Source of the DNA: DATDIC01 sp963764525
GTDB lineage: Bacteria > Pseudomonadota > Alphaproteobacteria > Acetobacterales > Acetobacteraceae
Direction: 5' to 3'
Assembly: GCA_963764525.1 (NCBI GenBank)
Contig: CAVXTC010000026.1
Location: 97,263-161,262, forward strand
DNA length: 64,000 bases
Shown: one piece after another, positions 9,339 to 19,539 of the stretch
How the letters are laid out: every line of letters begins with the position of its first letter
Position numbering within the stretch: position 1 is the stretch's first letter
Made by a program: the position numbers and the translations under genes
The notes under the pieces: generated by a model
What the model was told of the DNA's origin: nothing
The model's database searches: none
Seen by the model: only the letters and a program-made list of their open reading frames with translations

Positions 9339-11116
9339 GCATGCTCCGCCTGTGCCACATCGAGAAGGAAACGCTGCATGTCCCAGGCGCCGGTGGGACA
9401 GCGCTCGGCGCACAGGCCGCAGTGCAGGCAGACGTCCTCGTCCTTCACCATCACCCGCCCGGTCTTGAGCGGGCCGGACACGTACAGCGCCTGCGTGGTG
9501 TTCTGTGCCGGTGCGTTCAGCCGGATGCGCAGCTCCGCCTCGGTTCCGTTCTCGGTGAAGGTGATGCAATCGACCGGACAGATATCCACGCAGGCATCGC
9601 ATTCGATGCAAAGTGCGTCGCTGAACACGGTCTGCACGTCGCAGTTCAGGCAGCGTTCGGCTTCCTTGTAGGCAAGCCGGTCATCGTACCCGAGTTCCAC
9701 TTCCGCCTTGATGTCGCGCAGCGAGAGCGCCTTGTCCTTGTGCGGCACCGCATACCGGAGATCCGAGCGAAATATCGTTGTCGTAGCTCCATTCATGGAT
9801 GCCCATCTTCTGGCTGGCCAGCGTCACCATCGGCGGCGGGCGGTTATTCACATCCTGATCGTTGCAAAGTTGATGGATGGAGATCGCCGCCTGGTGCCCA
9901 TGCGCCACCGCCCAGATGATGTTCTTCGGGCCGAACGCCGAGTCGCCGCCGAAGAACACCTTGGGATGCGTGGATTGCATGGTGACCTGGTCCACGACCG
10001 GCATGTCCCACTGATCGAACTCAAGCCCGATATCCGCGCTCGATCCACGGGAACGCATTCTCCTGCCCGACCGCCACCAGCACGTCATCGCACGGGAAAT
10101 GCTGGTCCGGCTCCCCGGTCGGGACCAGCCGGCGGCGCCCCTTGGCGTCGCGTTCGGCCTTCACCTTCTCGAACAGGACGCCGGTCAGCCGGCCGTCGGC
10201 GTGGGTGAATTCTTTCGGCACGAGGTAATTCAGGATCGGGATGTCCTCGCGGATCGCGTCCTGCTTTTCCCAGGGGGACGCCTTCATCTCCTCGAACCCG
10301 GAGCGGACGATCACCTTCACGTCGCTCGCCGCCCAGACGCCGCGCCGAACGGCAGCAATCCATCGCCGTGTTGCCGCCGCCGAGCACGATCACGCGCCTC
10401 CCGATCCTGTCGATGTGGCCAAACGAGACCGAGGACAGCCAGTCGATGCCGATATGGATGTTGGCCGCGCCTTCCTGCCGGCCGGGGATCGGCAGGTCGC
10501 GCCCGCGCGGCGCGCCGGAGCCGATAAAGATCGCGTCGTAGTCTTCCGCCAGCAACGCCTTCAGACTGTCGATCCGCTGCCCGAGCCGCGTCTCGATGCC
10601 CGAGATCGACGATGTAGCCCACTTCTTCGTCGATGACGTGCTCGGGCAGGCGGAATTTCGGGATCTGGCTGCGGATCATGCCGCCGGCCCGCGAGATCCG
10701 AATCGAACACCACGCAATGGTAGCCGAGCGGCGCGAGATCGCGTGCCACCGTCAGCGATGCCGGGCCGGCGCCGACCAGCGCGATGCGCTTGCCGTTCGG
10801 CTCGTTCAGCAGGCCGCGGCAGGCGGTCGCGGATGTCACCTTTGTAATCCGCCGCGACCCGTTTCAGGCGGCAAATCGCCACCGGTTCTTCCTCGACGCG
10901 GCCGCGGCGGCAGGCGGGTTCACAAGGGCGATCACAGGTGCGGCCCAGAATTCCCGGAAAGACGTTCGACTGCCAATTGATCATATAAGCGTCAGCATAT
11001 CGCTGCGCTGCAATAAGCCGAATGTATTCCGGTACCGGCGTATGTGCCGGGCAGGCCCACTGGCAGTCCACGACCTTGTGGAAATACTCTGGGTCCCGAA
11101 TATCGGTCGGCTGCAA
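9323..11116 (-). CDS. GltD-like FAD/NAD(P)H oxidoreductase fused to a two-cluster ferredoxin domain, with about six frameshifts
   Basis: Reading across frames gives one protein of about 597 residues. The N-terminal iron-sulfur region has CQWACPAHTPVPEY and CDRPCEPACRR. Then come an FAD site (RIALVGAGPASLTVARDL), an NAD(P) site (VIVLGGGNTAMDCCRSA) and the late FAD motif VFFGGDSAFGPKNI. A C-terminal ferredoxin carries CIECDACVDICPVDC and CLHCGLCAERCPTGA. Apparent shifts lie near 10815, 10690, 10600, 10333, 10035 and 9765; the total length is a multiple of three. Placed before korA-korB, it probably passes electrons between NAD(P)H and the ferredoxin used or made by KorAB. The ORF opens at 11116 (MQPTDIRDPEYF). 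Confidence 0.82.
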
Positions 11117-11348
11117 ACCTGAAGTCTCCCATCTCCGGCGAGGGCCGTTCTTGTGGGGCCGGGGCCGCGCGCCGTCAATCCACCGTAGGAAGAAAGCCTT
11201 CTGCCAGCAAGCGCAAGGAACGCATGGCCGGAAACCAGCCCGGGACGCTGGTGCCGCCGGTGTTGACGTTCAGGTGTTTGCGTCGCTTGCATCATCGCCG
11301 GTGCGCTGACAGCTTGGGCCCGCCTGCCCTGCCCGACCGGAGTCCTGC

Positions 11349-13150
11349 GTGTCGTCCTACCCTGATGTGCCGAATGCCGATCTATTGCAGCGCATCCCGC
11401 TCGATGCCCGGGTGGTGCTCGATGTCGGCTGCGGCACCGGCTCGCTTGGCGCTGCCTATCGCCGGCTCAACCCGCGCGCTCTGCTGCTTGGCATCGACAG
11501 GGACCCGGCCGCCGCGGCGATTGCCGCCGAGCGGCTCGACCAGGTGGCGGACGTGGACGTGGAGGCCGACCCGCTGCCATTCCAGCTCGACTCCCGGATC
11601 GACTGCATCATTTACGGCGATATTCTGGAGCACCTCGCGGACCCCTGGCAGGTGCTGCACCGCCACATCGCCGCGCTGAACGACGACGGCACCATCCTGA
11701 TCTGCATCCCGAACGTGGAGCATTGGAGCTTTGCCGCCCGGCTGCTGCACGGCACCTGGGAGTACGAGCCGAGCGGACTGCTGGACGAAACGCATCTGCG
11801 CTGGTTCAGCCTGGACAGCATGCGCCGCAGCCTGCTCGCGGCCGGGCTCTCCCTGTGCGACGTCCATCCGAGCGTGTTCGATCCTGAAAAGGCGCGCGCA
11901 TTCGTCACCGCGATGACGCCGGCGCTGCTGGCGCTGGGCACCGATCCGCAGGAATACCTGACCCGCTCCTCGGCGCTGCAATACGTGTGGCGCGCCCGCA
12001 AGCAGCCACGACCGAGGCTGACCGTCGCCGCGACGATGCTGGATCCGGTCGGTGGCGTCTCCCACGTGCGGGTGGTCTATCCGCTGCGGGCGATGGCCGG
12101 CGACGCCTCGGTGATCACGCATATCGTGCGGTCGGAGATGCCGGCCACCGAACCGGACGCGCCTCACGTCTGCATCCTGCATCGCGCCGTGCTGATGGGT
12201 CCGCAGGGGCTGGCGAAGATCTGCGGCTTGCTGGCCGACGGATGGGTGATCGTGACCGAATTCGACGACCATCCCGATTTCTTCCGCTCGATGCAGGGCG
12301 ACGAGCACCTGACCTTCCGGGGCGTCCACGCCGTGCAAACCAGCACCCAGGCGCTCGCCGATATTTTGCGGACGCGGAACCCGGAAGTCATGGTGTTTCC
12401 CAATGCCATCCACGCGCTGCCGGAGCCGCGCAATTTCCGCGATCCGGCTGCGATGACGCTGTTCTTCGGCGCGCTCAACCGCGAGGCCGACTGGGAAAAG
12501 CTGATGCCGGCGCTGAATGCCGTGGCGGGGCGGTCGGCGATCGGTTGCGCTTTCAGGTGGTGCACGACCGTGCTTTCTTTGACGCGCTCGAAATCGCCGC
12601 ACAAGCAATTCACCCCAACCTGCGACCATGACACCTACATGACCTGCTGGGGCAGAGTGAGATCGCGTTCATGCCGTTGTCAGACACGCCATTCAATCGC
12701 GCCAAATCGGACCTCAAGTTCGTCGAGGCGGGTGCCTGCGGGGTCGCGTCGCTGGCAAGCCCCATCGTCTATGCCGATAGCATCGAGGATGGCTGCACCG
12801 GGCTGCTGTTTGCCGATGCGGAGCAGTTGCGTGACCGGCTGCTGCGCCTGCTGTCGATGGCCGACCTCGCGCGCGCCCTGGGGGAAGCGGCGCGGGAGTA
12901 TGTCACGGAGCACCGGATGCTGGCTTACCAGGTTGCTTCGCGAATCGCGTGGTATCGTTCGCTCTGGGACCGTCGGGCCGAGCTGACCAACGCGCTGGAC
13001 GGATCGAAGCCCGGCCTCGCCGGCGCGTGCGTCCGGCTGCGACGCCGCAGGTCCCGCGCTGTACTGGAGCAGGACAGCACTGCCGCGAAGTGTTCGAGCG
13101 TAGCGGCGACGATTGGATCGGACACATTCTGGCGGACGAGCCATCCTTAA
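11349..13150 (+). CDS. Class I SAM methyltransferase fused to a glycosyltransferase, frameshifted
   Basis: The N-terminal domain (about residues 1-210) has the SAM motif VVLDVGCGTGSLG, GDILEHLADPW and ICIPNVEHWSF, the pattern of surface-polysaccharide methyltransferases. The second domain (about 215-590) looks like a GT-B glycosyltransferase: VGGVSHVRVVYPLRAM, TEFDDHPDFF, VMVFPNAI, then FTPTCDHDTYM, NRAKSDLKFVEAGACG. The frame changes near 12548 (apparent -1), 12590 (+1) and 12645 (-1). A GTG start at 11349 follows CGGAG. The C-terminus after about 13040 is uncertain. It probably modifies a cell-surface glycan; the sugar and acceptor cannot be told. Confidence 0.75.
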
Positions 13151-13275
13151 TATGCCGGAGATCGGCATCGAATTCCCCCACCGATCTCTACGACGGCGTG
13201 GAGCTGACCTTGCCCGCCGACCACTCTCCGCCGGATGCGTCGCGCTGACCGGTTATCGGCTGGCAGTGCCGGTCG

Positions 13276-13806
13276 CTACACCTTCTCGACCTGACTGTAC
13301 TCCAGTTCGACCGGCGTGGAGCGGCCGAAGATCGAGACGCTGACCTTCACGCGAGCCTTCTCTTCGTCCACCTCTTCCACGGTTCCGTTGAAACTGGTGA
13401 ACGGGCCGTCGGCGACGCGCACCTGCTCGCCGACCTCGAACAGCACCGAGGGACGGGGATGCTCCACCCCCTCCTGGGTCTGCTTCATGATCCGCTCCGC
13501 CTCGGAATCGGTGATCGGCGACGGCTTGGTGCGGCTGCCCAGGAAGCCGGTGACCTTGGGCGTGTTCTTCACCAGGTGCCAGGCATCGTCGGTGAGTTCC
13601 ATCTTCACCAGGACGTAGCCGGGAAAGAACTTGCGTTCGGCGTTCACCTTCTGCCCGCGACGCAGCTCGACCACTTCTTCCGAGGGCACCAGGACCTCGT
13701 CAAACTGGTCCGCCAAGCCCTTCTGCGCCGCCTGTTCTTTCAGCTGTTGGGCGATCTTCTTCTCGAAGCCCGAATAGACGTGCACCACATACCAGCGCTT
13801 TGCCAC
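13276..13806 (-). CDS. nusG: Transcription termination/antitermination protein NusG
   Basis: NusG binds RNA polymerase and links it to Rho or the ribosome. The 176-residue product starts VAKRWYVVHVYSGFEKK and has the NGN domain (KFFPGYVLVKMELTDDAWHLV, VTGFLGS) and a C-terminal KOW domain (VGEQVRVADGPFTSFNGTV). GTG 13806 is chosen over upstream in-frame codons because it sits right at the conserved start and follows AGGGAGA. It lies 13 bases after secE. Unusually, no rplK-rplA follows; a convergent glycosyltransferase gene is there instead. Confidence 0.97.
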   Translation of the reverse strand: MAKRWYVVHVYSGFEKKIAQQLKEQAAQKGLADQFDEVLVPSEEVVELRRGQKVNAERKFFPGYVLVKMELTDDAWHLVKNTPKVTGFLGSRTKPSPITDSEAERIMKQTQEGVEHPRPSVLFEVGEQVRVADGPFTSFNGTVEEVDEEKARVKVSVSIFGRSTPVELEYSQVEKV

Positions 13807-13819
13807 CGCTGCGTCTCCC

Positions 13820-14029
13820 TCAGCCCCAGGCGCCGAACAAGGCACGCACGGCGATGCCGATCACCTGATCGACGAAGAAGAAGAACACTGCCGACAGCGC
13901 CACCATCCCGAGGACCAGTCCGGTGGTCACCATGGTTTCCTTGCGCGAGGGCCAGGTGACACGCGCCACCTCGGCTCTTACTTCACGCAGGAACTTCGCC
14001 GGATTCACCGCCACGCCAGTCACCTTCAT
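13820..14029 (-). CDS. secE: Preprotein translocase subunit SecE
   Basis: A 69-residue single-span protein. The N-terminal amphipathic part NPAKFLREVRAEVARVTWPSRKET contains the conserved VTWPSRKE motif, followed by one membrane helix (TTGLVLGMVALSAVFFFFVDQ). It is an essential part of the SecYEG channel. The start ATG 14029 (MKVTGVAVNPAKF) has AAGG just upstream; the longer in-frame extension reads into the tRNA and is rejected. secE-nusG order is conserved, with tRNA-Trp upstream. Confidence 0.96.
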   Translation of the reverse strand: MKVTGVAVNPAKFLREVRAEVARVTWPSRKETMVTTGLVLGMVALSAVFFFFVDQVIGIAVRALFGAWG

Positions 14030-14063
14030 CGAACCTTTATGATGTGATCCCTCTCCCTGCAAA

Positions 14064-14140
14064 TGGCAGGGGTGGAGGGTCTCGAACCCCCAGCCTCCGG
14101 TTTTGGAGACCGGCGCTCTAGCCAATTGAGCTACACCCCT
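14064..14140 (-). tRNA. trnW: tRNA-Trp (CCA anticodon)
   Basis: On the minus strand the gene begins AGGGGTGTAGCTCAATTGG, has anticodon loop CTCCAAA with anticodon CCA, the T-loop GGTTCGAGA and an acceptor stem AGGGGTG/CACCCCT followed by discriminator G and an encoded CCA. It is 35 bases upstream of secE, the usual place for tRNA-Trp. Confidence 0.97.
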
Positions 14141-14242
14141 GCATTCACCTGCGGGCAGCCGCGCAGCGCCCCCGGACTGCCGGCAGGAGGCGCGCGCAGA
14201 GGCCGTAGAAAGGCCGCGGCGGAGCCGGTGTCAAGTATGGGA

Positions 14243-14316
14243 TGGAGCGGGTGACGGGGATCGAACCCGCACAACCAGCTTGGAAGGCTGGGGCTCTACC
14301 ATTGAGCTACACCCGC
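14243..14316 (-). tRNA. trnG: tRNA-Gly (TCC anticodon)
   Basis: On the minus strand the gene begins GCGGGTGTAGCTCAATGG, with anticodon loop CTTCCAA (anticodon TCC), T-loop GGTTCGATCC, acceptor GCGGGTG/CACCCGC, discriminator T and encoded CCA. It lies about 100 bases upstream of tRNA-Trp. In many relatives tuf stands between these two tRNAs; here there is no room for it. Confidence 0.96.
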
Positions 14317-14385
14317 ATGGCGAGGTGAATCCTACAGACCGGCGCCGGCACGCGCAATCGCCCGAACGAAGCGCGTGGGCGCCGG

Positions 14386-15280
14386 CTATGCCGCGGCTTG
14401 CGCCGGCGCGGAGGCGGTCGCCCGCCGAACCCGCACCCGCCGGATCCGGCGCGGGTCCGCCTCCAGGATGCGAAACTCGAGCCCGGATGGATGACTGATC
14501 ACCTCGCCGCGGGCCGGCACACGACCGGCCAGCGTGAACACCAGGCCGCCGACCGTGTCGATATCGGCATCCCGCTCATCCTCGGTCAGCACCGCACCCA
14601 TGCGTTGCTCGAACGCCTCCACCGGCAACTTTGCGTCGATGTCGAGGGCGCCATCCGGCCGGTCCACCACCATCGGCCCCTCGATCTCATCGTGCTCGTC
14701 GGCGATATCGCCGGTGATCGTCTCGACCAGGTCCTCGATGGTGACCAGCCCGTCGATGCCGCCATATTCGTCCACCACCAGCGCGAGGTGCATGCGCGCC
14801 TGGCGCATCTGGAGCAGCAGGTCCAGCACCGGGATCTGCGCCGCCACCATCAGCGGCCGGCGCAGGATCGCTTCCAACGAAAATTCCTCCGGTCGGCCCA
14901 CATAGGCATAGACATCCTTGATGTGAACCATGCCGAGGATGTCATCGAGCTGCTCGCGATAGACCGGCAGGCGGGAATGGCCATCGTTGCGGATTCGCTC
15001 CACCGCCTGCTGGAATGTCAGGTCCGCGCGCATCGCCACGATATCGGCGCGCGGCACCATCACATCCCCGGCCGTGGTGCCGCGCAGCCGCAGGACGTTG
15101 GCGATCAGCGCCCGCTCATGGCGGTCGAGTTCCGGCACGACGCCGGGGGTTTGCGGAGCCGCGGCGGCTTCCTGCAACCAGCTCGGCAATTGATTCGCGG
15201 ACGCTGTGCTCGGCGCCGCGGCGCTGCAGCAGCGTCCGCACGCGGCCGAGCAGTCCCAGGCGCGACAGCGCGCCGCTCAT
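14386..15280 (-). CDS. corC: CorC/hemolysin-family CBS-domain protein, frameshifted near the start
   Basis: About 297 residues. After a basic N-terminal region (MSGALSRLGLLGRVRTLLQRR, starting at ATG 15280) the frame shifts +1 near 15165 and continues LQEAAAAPQTPGVVPELDRHERALI. Two CBS domains follow (VMVPRADIVAMRADLTFQQA; GHSRLPVYREQLDDILGMVH; LVVDEYGGIDGLVTIEDLVE), then a CorC_HlyC transporter-associated domain (DTVGGLVFTLAGRVPARGEV). In the ybeY-corC context it is YbeX-like, linked to Mg/Co homeostasis and ribosome function. Its start overlaps the ybeY stop. Confidence 0.9.
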
Positions 15281-15747
15281 CCGCGCCGCCACGGGTTGGG
15301 AACGCCGATCCGCCGCAGAATGCGAGCCTCGGCCATTTCCATCCGGCGCGCCTCGCCAACGCGCAGATGATCGTGGCCGGCCAGATGCAAGGCGCCGTGC
15401 ACCACAAGATGCGCCATATGATACGCCGGACGGCGCGATGCGGCGATCGCTTCCCGCCGTACCACCCCGGCTGCCAGGATGATCTGCCCGGGCAGACCCG
15501 GGCCCGAAGGCTCATAGGTCAGCACGTTGGTCGGCTTGTTACGAGCGCGGTCCCGGGCATTGAGGCGATGGACTGTGCGGTCATCCGCGAGCACGACCAC
15601 CCCGCGGTGGCCGGTGGCGCACATGGCGCGCGCGGCGAGCGTCTGGGCGCGCGGCACCAGTCGGTGCCATGCCGGATCGGCGACGATGACTTCAGGTTCC
15701 TGGACGGCCCCCGCGTTTGCGGGAACGGTACTCGGAGGATCCATCAC
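15277..15747 (-). CDS. ybeY: Endoribonuclease YbeY
   Basis: A 156-residue metal-dependent RNase acting in 16S rRNA maturation and ribosome quality control. It has the zinc motif HLVVHGALHLAGHDH (H-x3-H-x5-H) and the NVLTYE segment. The start ATG 15747 overlaps the phoH stop (ATGA), and its stop overlaps corC, forming a tightly coupled miaB-phoH-ybeY-corC operon. Confidence 0.96.
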   Translation of the reverse strand: MMDPPSTVPANAGAVQEPEVIVADPAWHRLVPRAQTLAARAMCATGHRGVVVLADDRTVHRLNARDRARNKPTNVLTYEPSGPGLPGQIILAAGVVRREAIAASRRPAYHMAHLVVHGALHLAGHDHLRVGEARRMEMAEARILRRIGVPNPWRRG

Positions 15748-16862
15748 GATTGGCCGTTGTCCGTGGATCGATAGGCTTCCGCCGCCGTCGGATCGCGTTC
15801 GCGGCGCGCCTCCCGGCGCTTCTCTCCGGCCGCTGCCTCCCGCTGCTCATAGGCATCCACGATTCGGGCCACCAGCGGATGGCGCACCACGTCGCGCTTG
15901 TCGAACCGGACGACCGCGATGCCCGAAACTCCCTCCAGCGTTTCCAGCGCATCCTTGAGGCCGGAGCGCACACCCGACGGCAGGTCGATCTGACTGAGAT
16001 CGCCGGTCACCACCATGCGGGTGCCCTCACCCATGCGGGTCAGGAACATCTTCATCTGCACGGCGGTGGTGTTCTGCGCTTCATCAAGGATCACGTGGGC
16101 ATGCGCGAGCGTCCGGCCACGCATGAACGCCAGCGGCGCCACCTCGATCTCGCCATTGCCCAGTCGTCGCAGCACCTGCTCGGCCGGCATCATGTCGTGC
16201 AGCGCGTCATAGAGCGGACGCAGATAGGGATCGACCTTCTCCTTCATGTCGCCGGGCAGGAAACCGAGCCGTTCGCCGGCCTCCACTGCCGGCCGCGATA
16301 GCACGATGCGATCGACGCGGCCGGCCTGCAGCATCGCCACCGCCTGGGCCACCGCGAGATAGGTCTTGCCGGTGCCGGCCGGCCCGACGCCGAACACCAT
16401 CTCGTGTCCGGCGAGCGCGTCCATATAGGCCGCCTGACCAGCGCTCCGCGGTCCGACCGCGCCGCGGCGGGTGTGAATCGCTGGCAAATCGGACAGCGGC
16501 AGGCGCGGGTCCTGTTCGGCATCCGCGAAACGGATCGCCGTTTCCACTTCCGGGCGGCCGACCTGTTCGCCACGCTCCAGGCGACCCCACAAACCTTCGA
16601 GCGCCGCCTGCGCCGCATCGACCCGCGCCGGATCGCCGGCGATTGCCAGCCGATTGCCTCGGCACGACAGGCGCACGCCTAGCGCCTGCTCGATGCGCAC
16701 GAGGTGCCGGTCGTGATCGCCGAGCAACAGCGGGAGCAACGTGTTGTCGCTGAATTGGAGGGTGACGGCCTTGCCGTCGGGGCGGGATGCGGTGGTCGGG
16801 ATGATGGCGGCGTGGCTCAAGCGCTGGCTCGCTCCGTTAAAGTGGTTGTATGCCAGATTCAC
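15744..16862 (-). CDS. phoH: PhoH-family ATPase
   Basis: About 372 residues. Walker A is GPAGTGKTYLAVAQAV, Walker B is VILDEAQNTT, with VLSRPAVEAGERLGFLPGD, TRMVVTGDLSQIDLP and the late RHPLVARIVDAYE. It is a cytoplasmic RNA-linked ATPase found with ybeY. I chose GTG 16862 because it overlaps the miaB stop as GTGA, like the other junctions of the operon; TTG 16820 after GGAG is an alternative giving 14 fewer residues. Confidence 0.93.
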   Translation of the reverse strand: MNLAYNHFNGASQRLSHAAIIPTTASRPDGKAVTLQFSDNTLLPLLLGDHDRHLVRIEQALGVRLSCRGNRLAIAGDPARVDAAQAALEGLWGRLERGEQVGRPEVETAIRFADAEQDPRLPLSDLPAIHTRRGAVGPRSAGQAAYMDALAGHEMVFGVGPAGTGKTYLAVAQAVAMLQAGRVDRIVLSRPAVEAGERLGFLPGDMKEKVDPYLRPLYDALHDMMPAEQVLRRLGNGEIEVAPLAFMRGRTLAHAHVILDEAQNTTAVQMKMFLTRMGEGTRMVVTGDLSQIDLPSGVRSGLKDALETLEGVSGIAVVRFDKRDVVRHPLVARIVDAYEQREAAAGEKRREARRERDPTAAEAYRSTDNGQS

Positions 16863-18294
16863 GCGCTGGAGCCAGCGCCCGGCGGGCGTGGCCCCTCGCG
16901 ATCTGGCACGATGACACCCGAGAGGGAGTTGGGGAGGGCAGCGACGATCCGCACCGGGGTTTCGGTGCCGATCAGCCCTGCGGCGTCGATCTCGGGGGCG
17001 ATCCCTGGGGCCGCCGACGTGCACCGGCTGAAGATAAGGTGACCGGCCGGCGATCTGGCCGGGGTGGCGGCCGGGTCCGGTGAACAGGACCGGCAGGACC
17101 AAGCCTTCGCACGCGACGTTGAACCGCGCCTGCTGGGTGCGGAGGAGTGTCTGCAGCTCCTGCAGCCGGCGGTCTTTCTCGGCATCCGGCACCTGGTCAC
17201 CGATTCCGGCCGCCGGCGTGCCCGGCCGCGGGGAGTATTTGAAGCTGAAAGCCTGAGCGAAGCCGACGCGACCAACAAGGTCCAGGGTGGCGACGAAATC
17301 GGCCTCGGTCTCGCCCGGGTGACCGACAATGAAGTCCGAAGACAGCGCAATGTCGGGGCGAGCCCTCCGCAGCCGGTCCACGATCTTAAGGTATCCGGAT
17401 GCGTCGTGCCGCCGGTTCATCGCCGCAAGGACGCGGTCGGAGCCGGATTGCACGGGCAGGTGCAGGAACGGCATCAGGACGCCGATGTCATGATGTGCGG
17501 CGATCAACTCGTCGGTCATATCGCCGGGATGGGAGGTGGTGTAGCGGAGCCTCGAGCAGCCCGGGGACATCGGTCAAAGCGCGCAATAACCGCGCCAAGG
17601 TCCAGGTGCCGCCGTCCAGGCCCTGGCCGTGCCACGCGTTCACGTTCTGCCCGAGCAGGGTGATCTCGCGGGTGCCCTGGCTGGCCAGTCGCCTCGCCTC
17701 CGCCAGAATTGCGCCGGCCGGCCGGCTCTGCTCGGCGCCGCGCGTGTAGGGGACGACGCAGAAGCTGCAGAATCGGTCGCAGCCTTCCTGGATGGTCAGG
17801 AACGCGGTGGGGCCCTGGGGCGCGGCGGCCTCCGGCAGGTGATCGAACTTGTCCTCGGCCGGAAAGGCGGTGTCGATCACGGCCCCGCCAGAACGGGAGG
17901 CGCGGGCGACCATCTCCGGCAGGCGATGATAGGTCTGCGGCCCCATGACGATATCGACATAAGGGGCACGTGCCAGGATTTCGGCGCCCTCGGCCTGGGC
18001 GACGCAACCGGCCACGGCCAGGATCATGCGCCCTCCGCCCCGCTCCTTGGCCTGCTTCATACGGCGCAGCCGTCCGAGTTCCGAGAACAGTTTCTCGGCT
18101 GCCTTCTCCCGGATATGGCAGGTATTGAGGATGACCATGTCGGCGTTGTCGGGGGCGGCCGTCGGGGCATAGCCAATCGGGGCCAGCACGTCGGCCATCC
18201 GGGCGCTGTCGTAGACGTTCATCTGACAGCCCCAGGTGATCACGTGCAGGCGCTTGCGGTCCGGGTTCCCGGTGCTTTCTCTGGTGGCCGCCAT
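16859..18294 (-). CDS. miaB: tRNA-2-methylthio-N6-dimethylallyladenosine synthase MiaB, two frameshifts
   Basis: A radical-SAM methylthiotransferase that modifies A37 of tRNA. N-terminal MTTase motifs: TWGCQMNVYDS, NTCHIREKAAEK, AVAGCVAQAEG. The radical SAM cluster is CDRFCSFCVVPYTRG, preceded by LTIQEG. The frame shifts +1 near 17555 (DVPGL then SRLRYTTSHPGDM) and again near 17020 (PVHVGG then APEIDAAGLIGTE, TRAM domain). The C-terminus VRIVAALPNSLSGVI ends at TGA 16859-16861. Length modulo three is 2, consistent with two one-base insertions. An essential-operon context argues for sequence error. Confidence 0.93.
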
Positions 18295-18487
18295 TATCGA
18301 GCACGCTCCGCCCTGCCGCACCGGACCAGCCCGGCGCACGAAGGAGGAGGAATCGTCGGCCCTGTTCCAAGGGTCAAGCGCAAGCTCGGTGGGTCACCTC
18401 GGGTCACGTGCCGCACTGTGACAGCAGCAACCGAGGGCATGTCAAACAAAAGCGTCTTTCTCCGCCGTTACGCCCTGCACGCAGGGC

Positions 18488-19436
18488 TCATGCATAGACG
18501 GTGTGGGCCGGCCGGGACGCCGATTCCGGCTTGGCGGCGCCGATCGGGTACGCAGGACGGTTCTGCCGCAAGGTCGCCGCACCGTCCGCGACCATCCGCC
18601 AGACCTCCTGTGACAGCGCCTTGCGATCGGGATACGCGGCCGGATCGATCGGCGCGTGCAGCAGCACGCTGACGCGCAACCCACGGTGCCGGGCTAATCG
18701 CCAGAAATGCGACGCGATGTCCATGTCGCCGTACCAGGCGAACAGCGGCCGCGTCGCGCGGCCTGTCGGCAGTCCGGCCAAGCGGTCATACACCACCGAA
18801 ACGGGCTGGATCAGTGGCGGCTCAGTGCCCTCGGCGATGGCGAAGAATGACGATCGGAACGGCATCACCCGCGATCCGTCCGACGTGGTACCCTCGGGGA
18901 ACAGGAACAGGTTGTCGCCGGACGCCAGACGGGCGCGCATGGCGTTCGTCTCGCGCCGGGTCGAGCCGCGCTGCCGACTGACGTAAAGGGTGCGTCCCAG
19001 CCGGGCGACCGCGTTGATCAGCGGCCAGGAGCCGACCTCGCCCTTGGAAATGAAACAGGCGTCCAGCCGCCCACCCAGCACGGGCACGTCGAGCCAGGAG
19101 GAGTGGTTCGACACGAACACCAACCGACGGCCCAACTCGGTCCGGGCGCCGATGCATCCGGACGTTCATCCCGATCAGCCGGCAGACCATCGCCCAGTAA
19201 AAGCGCGCGAAGGCCACTTTGGGCCGCCCGGGCAGCAGCAGGCAGACGCTCTGAACCGGCATCGCCAGCAGCGTCCAGCCCAGCACGCACACCAGCCGCC
19301 TGACCGCGCGCAGCGAGCCGACGAAGTGTGGGCGGCTGCGCCGGCGGAACACGGCATCGCCGGTAAGGTCGGCCAGCGACGCGTCGGGCGCGAGCCGCGG
19401 TCGTTGGGGCGCGCAGACGAAGTCGGCGAGGCGCAT
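18488..19436 (-). CDS. plsC: 1-acyl-sn-glycerol-3-phosphate acyltransferase (PlsC type), frameshifted
   Basis: PlsC makes phosphatidic acid at the inner membrane. A hydrophobic N-terminal segment (LVCVLGWTLLAMPVQSVCLLL) precedes the acyltransferase motifs VSNHSSWLDVPVLG (NHxxxxD), GRTLYVSRQRG and FLFPEGTTSDGSRVMPF (FPEGT). The frame shifts +1 near 19150, between GMNVRM and GRRLVFVSNHS. The start is set at ATG 19436 (MRLADFV); ATG 19505 is possible. plsC upstream of miaB is a common alphaproteobacterial order. It is divergent from tamA. Confidence 0.88.
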
Positions 19437-19539
19437 GGCGCATGGCCAGTCGATACCCCAGGCCCGTGTCCGAACAATGGCGCAAGCGTGACCGTCGGTT
19501 GACATCGACCCGACCAAATGTGTGGTTAGCTTCCGGGTC

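Noticed and set aside
12949..13248. Extension of the glycosyltransferase in another frame to 13248
   Set aside because: No conserved motif beyond about 13040 supports either frame; the frame-2 stop at 13150 was kept.
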